From Hungatella hathewayi (GTDB lineage: Bacteria; Bacillota; Clostridia; Lachnospirales; Lachnospiraceae), in NCBI GenBank assembly GCA_025149285.1, contig CP102274.1, positions 3,188,001 through 3,252,000 on the forward strand: DNA of 64,000 nucleotides. Reading direction: 5' to 3'. Shown here one piece after another: positions 62,187 to 64,000 of the stretch (positions are counted from its first letter, which is position 1; each line of letters opens with the position of its first letter). The notes under the pieces were generated by a model, which worked only from the letters and a program-made list of their open reading frames with translations, was not told where the DNA came from and did no database searches. A program made the position numbers and the translations under genes.

Positions 62187-62898
62187 TATGAAGAACGGAC
62201 AGTGTGTCCGCTTAAAGCAGGGAAAGTTTAAAGAAATTACCGTATATTCCGACTCACCGGAAAAGGTGGCGGCATACTGGGAATCGCAGGGAGCCACTTT
62301 TTTGCATCTGGTGGATTTGGACGGCGCACTGGCCGGTTATTCGGTTAATGAAGAAGCCATACGCCGGATCGTTTCCTCCGTCTCCATGCCTGTGGAGATC
62401 GGAGGCGGCATCCGTTCAGAAGAGGCCATAGAACGCATGCTGGACTTAGGAGTAAGCCGGGTGATCATCGGCACCAAGGCGGTAGAAAACCCGCTGTTTC
62501 TCCGGGACGCAGTGCTCCGGTTCGGCGCAGACCGGATTGTTGCCGGTGTGGATGCGAAGAACGGCCTGGTGGCTGTCGAGGGCTGGGAGAAGCTCAGTGA
62601 AATCACCGCCTCAGACTTATGCGGACAGATGAAGGAGTACGGCGTCCGCCATGTCGTCTATACCGATATCTCCAGGGATGGAATGCTTACAGGCCCCAAC
62701 GTGGAGGCCACAAGAGCCCTTACCGAGGAAACCGGCATGGATATCATCGCTTCCGGCGGCATGTCGTCCATGGACGATTTAAAACGGCTTCATGATGCGG
62801 GGGTAAAGGGCGCCATCATTGGAAAAGCTCTGTATGAAAACAGAATCAATCTGAAGGAAGCAGTGAGAGCATTCGAAGGGATTGAAAAAGGAGAATAA
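62164..62898 (+). CDS. hisA: HisA: phosphoribosylformimino-AICAR ribotide isomerase
   Basis: TIM-barrel isomerase of 244 residues. The two catalytic aspartates are D8 in PAIDMKNG and D130 in [14 protein letters not shown] and [10 protein letters not shown] are the phosphate-binding loops. Start at 62164 is set by AAGGAGAAC just upstream; an ATG at 62140 is in frame but would place the ribosome site inside the product. It overlaps the membrane-protein gene. Confidence 0.95.
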   Translation: MQLYPAIDMKNGQCVRLKQGKFKEITVYSDSPEKVAAYWESQGATFLHLVDLDGALAGYSVNEEAIRRIVSSVSMPVEIGGGIRSEEAIERMLDLGVSRVIIGTKAVENPLFLRDAVLRFGADRIVAGVDAKNGLVAVEGWEKLSEITASDLCGQMKEYGVRHVVYTDISRDGMLTGPNVEATRALTEETGMDIIASGGMSSMDDLKRLHDAGVKGAIIGKALYENRINLKEAVRAFEGIEKGE

Positions 62899-62902
62899 CG
62901 TT

Positions 62903-64000
62903 ATGAAAGAATATAAAAAGGTGATTCCGGGATTCGGGATCCGTGAGGGAAAGGCAGTCCGGCTGTGGGGCCAGGGCTGCTGTGAAGATGACGTTCTCAC
63001 ACTTTCCCGGTATTACGGTGACAGCGGCGCCGATGAACTGTTTCTCTATGATATGGCCGAGACGGATGAGGATCACGAGCGCACCATCGGCCTGATCAAA
63101 GAGATTGCCCGGACAGCCGACGTCCCGGTGATTACCGGCGGACGGGTCCGGAGGTTTGAGGATGTAAAAAAATACCTCTATGCAGGTGCAAAGGCCGTAT
63201 TTCTCAATGCAGGCGTGGATGAAAACGTAGATCTCATGAAGGAGGCTTCCAACCGGTTCGGTGACGACAAGATCTACGCCTGGCTGCCGGATTTTTCTTA
63301 TCTGGACCGGACGGCGGAATACAGCCAGCTGGGCGCTTCTGTCATGATTCTGGGGACTGCCTGCCCTTCACAGGAGGAGATGGCGCGGTTAGAGGAGAAG
63401 GAGGAGATCTTTCTCCTTTCATCAGACCGGCCTGACGCTGTGACGCTCGCCGCCCTGATGGCTTCCGGCCGTGTTTCCGGCGCCATTACCTCCATGACCG
63501 GGTCATCCGCTTCCTGTATGGAATTGAAACAGAAGTTAAAAGCAGCCGGAATCCCGGCCGATACGTTTGAAAGCACCGTGGCATGGAAAGACTTTAAGCT
63601 GAACTCCGACGGACTTATCCCTGTGATTGTTCAGGATTACAGAACCTCAGAGGTTTTAATGCTGGCTTATATGAATGAGGAATCCTTTGAGGCGACACTT
63701 CACAGCGGACTCATGACCTATTACAGCCGAAGCCGCAGAAGCCTGTGGCTGAAGGGGGAGACTTCCGGCCATTACCAGTATGTGAAATCTCTCTCCCTGG
63801 ACTGCGACAACGATACCATGCTGGCAAAGGTCAATCAGATCGGGGCCGCCTGCCATACGGGCGCACGCAGCTGTTTCTTCCAGACGCTGGTCAAAAAGGA
63901 GTATCAGGAGACGAATCCGCTGAAGGTATTTGAAGATGTTTTTGCCGTTATCCTCGACCGGAAGGAGAATCCGAAGGAAGGCTCCTATACCAATTATCTG
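62903..64000 (+). CDS. hisIE: HisIE with an N-terminal degenerate HisF-like barrel (3' end outside window)
   Basis: The frame runs from 62903 to the window end (366 codons) without a stop. Residues 1 to about 215 align with HisF/HisA barrels: [14 protein letters not shown] at the start, [12 protein letters not shown], and [15 protein letters not shown]. The catalytic Asp of HisF (D11 in CLDVKDG) corresponds to Gly11-Phe/Gly here (GFGIREG), so the barrel is probably inactive. From about 224 the protein is His[33 protein letters not shown], the metal-binding DCDNDT (300-305), and [10 protein letters not shown] (316-325). HisE begins at about 340 ([17 protein letters not shown]) and is cut by the window. 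The usual HisIE is about 200 residues long, so the extra domain is notable. No separate hisF or hisH lies in view. Confidence 0.85.
   Translation, partial: MKEYKKVIPGFGIREGKAVRLWGQGCCEDDVLTLSRYYGDSGADELFLYDMAETDEDHERTIGLIKEIARTADVPVITGGRVRRFEDVKKYLYAGAKAVFLNAGVDENVDLMKEASNRFGDDKIYAWLPDFSYLDRTAEYSQLGASVMILGTACPSQEEMARLEEKEEIFLLSSDRPDAVTLAALMASGRVSGAITSMTGSSASCMELKQKLKAAGIPADTFESTVAWKDFKLNSDGLIPVIVQDYRTSEVLMLAYMNEESFEATLHSGLMTYYSRSRRSLWLKGETSGHYQYVKSLSLDCDNDTMLAKVNQIGAACHTGARSCFFQTLVKKEYQETNPLKVFEDVFAVILDRKENPKEGSYTNYL

Noticed and set aside
1..64000. CRISPR arrays, insertion sequences, prophage or tRNA genes
   Set aside because: I saw no repeated spacer-like array, transposase, integrase, phage gene or tRNA cloverleaf on either strand.

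Overview
The window reads as chromosome of an anaerobic, spore-forming Firmicute, most likely a Lachnospiraceae member (Clostridium cluster XIVa). This is inferred from gene content and order: smc-ftsY, yicC-gmk-rpoZ-rimO-pgsA-cinA, the sporulation genes gerW and ylbJ plus an alpha/beta SASP, short-form HisG with HisZ, an RqcH protein, YesMN-type sugar regulation, and clear sigma-A promoters with strong AGGAGG ribosome sites. About 90% is coding. I see no tRNA, rRNA, CRISPR array, insertion sequence or phage gene.

Layout. 1-3310: end of smc, ftsY and ilvA, closed by a bidirectional terminator. 3311-7941: a PfkB sugar kinase on the minus strand, then a tightly coupled M20 amidohydrolase, yaaA and a D-Ala-D-Ala carboxypeptidase. 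8042-12943: an accessory patch with an OmpR-type regulator behind a consensus promoter and a 28-bp palindrome, a 7TMR-DISM histidine kinase interrupted by an in-frame TAG, a nitroreductase, and a protein that looks like the tail of a BlaR1/M56 antirepressor. 12921-22647: a sugar locus with YesN/YesM, a lipoprotein solute-binding protein, two permeases, a GH88 unsaturated glucuronyl hydrolase and a Cys-type sulfatase. Together these suggest import and cytoplasmic breakdown of sulfated, unsaturated uronate oligosaccharides such as glycosaminoglycan disaccharides.

22672-39769: housekeeping and sporulation genes, with an uncharacterised pair of proteins ahead of a DUF2953 protein and gerW, a 45-residue membrane microprotein, rpmB, asp23-yloV, recG and a DUF975 protein. 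39842-46060: a MoxR / DUF58 / DUF4129-like cassette, udk, a small protein, a GNAT enzyme, a MerR regulator fused to a membrane domain resembling a dead CPBP protease, and an SASP. 46072-57228: rsmD-coaD, a coiled-coil protein, ylbJ, an M23 peptidase, RNA modification enzymes (RsmB/F-like, RsuA-like, RluC-like), a HAD phosphatase, YgiQ, an SDR and recU.

57225-64000: the his operon (hisZ-G-D-B, a membrane protein of unknown function, hisA, hisIE) behind a perfect TTGACA-17-TATAAT promoter. The last gene, cut by the window edge, carries a degenerate HisF-like barrel in front of HisIE.

The observations most worth following are the MerR-CPBP-like fusion with its matching long-spacer promoter, the HisF-like/HisIE fusion, the sulfated-uronate locus and the nonsense codon in the DISM kinase. 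None of these can be called new without database searches, which I could not run.
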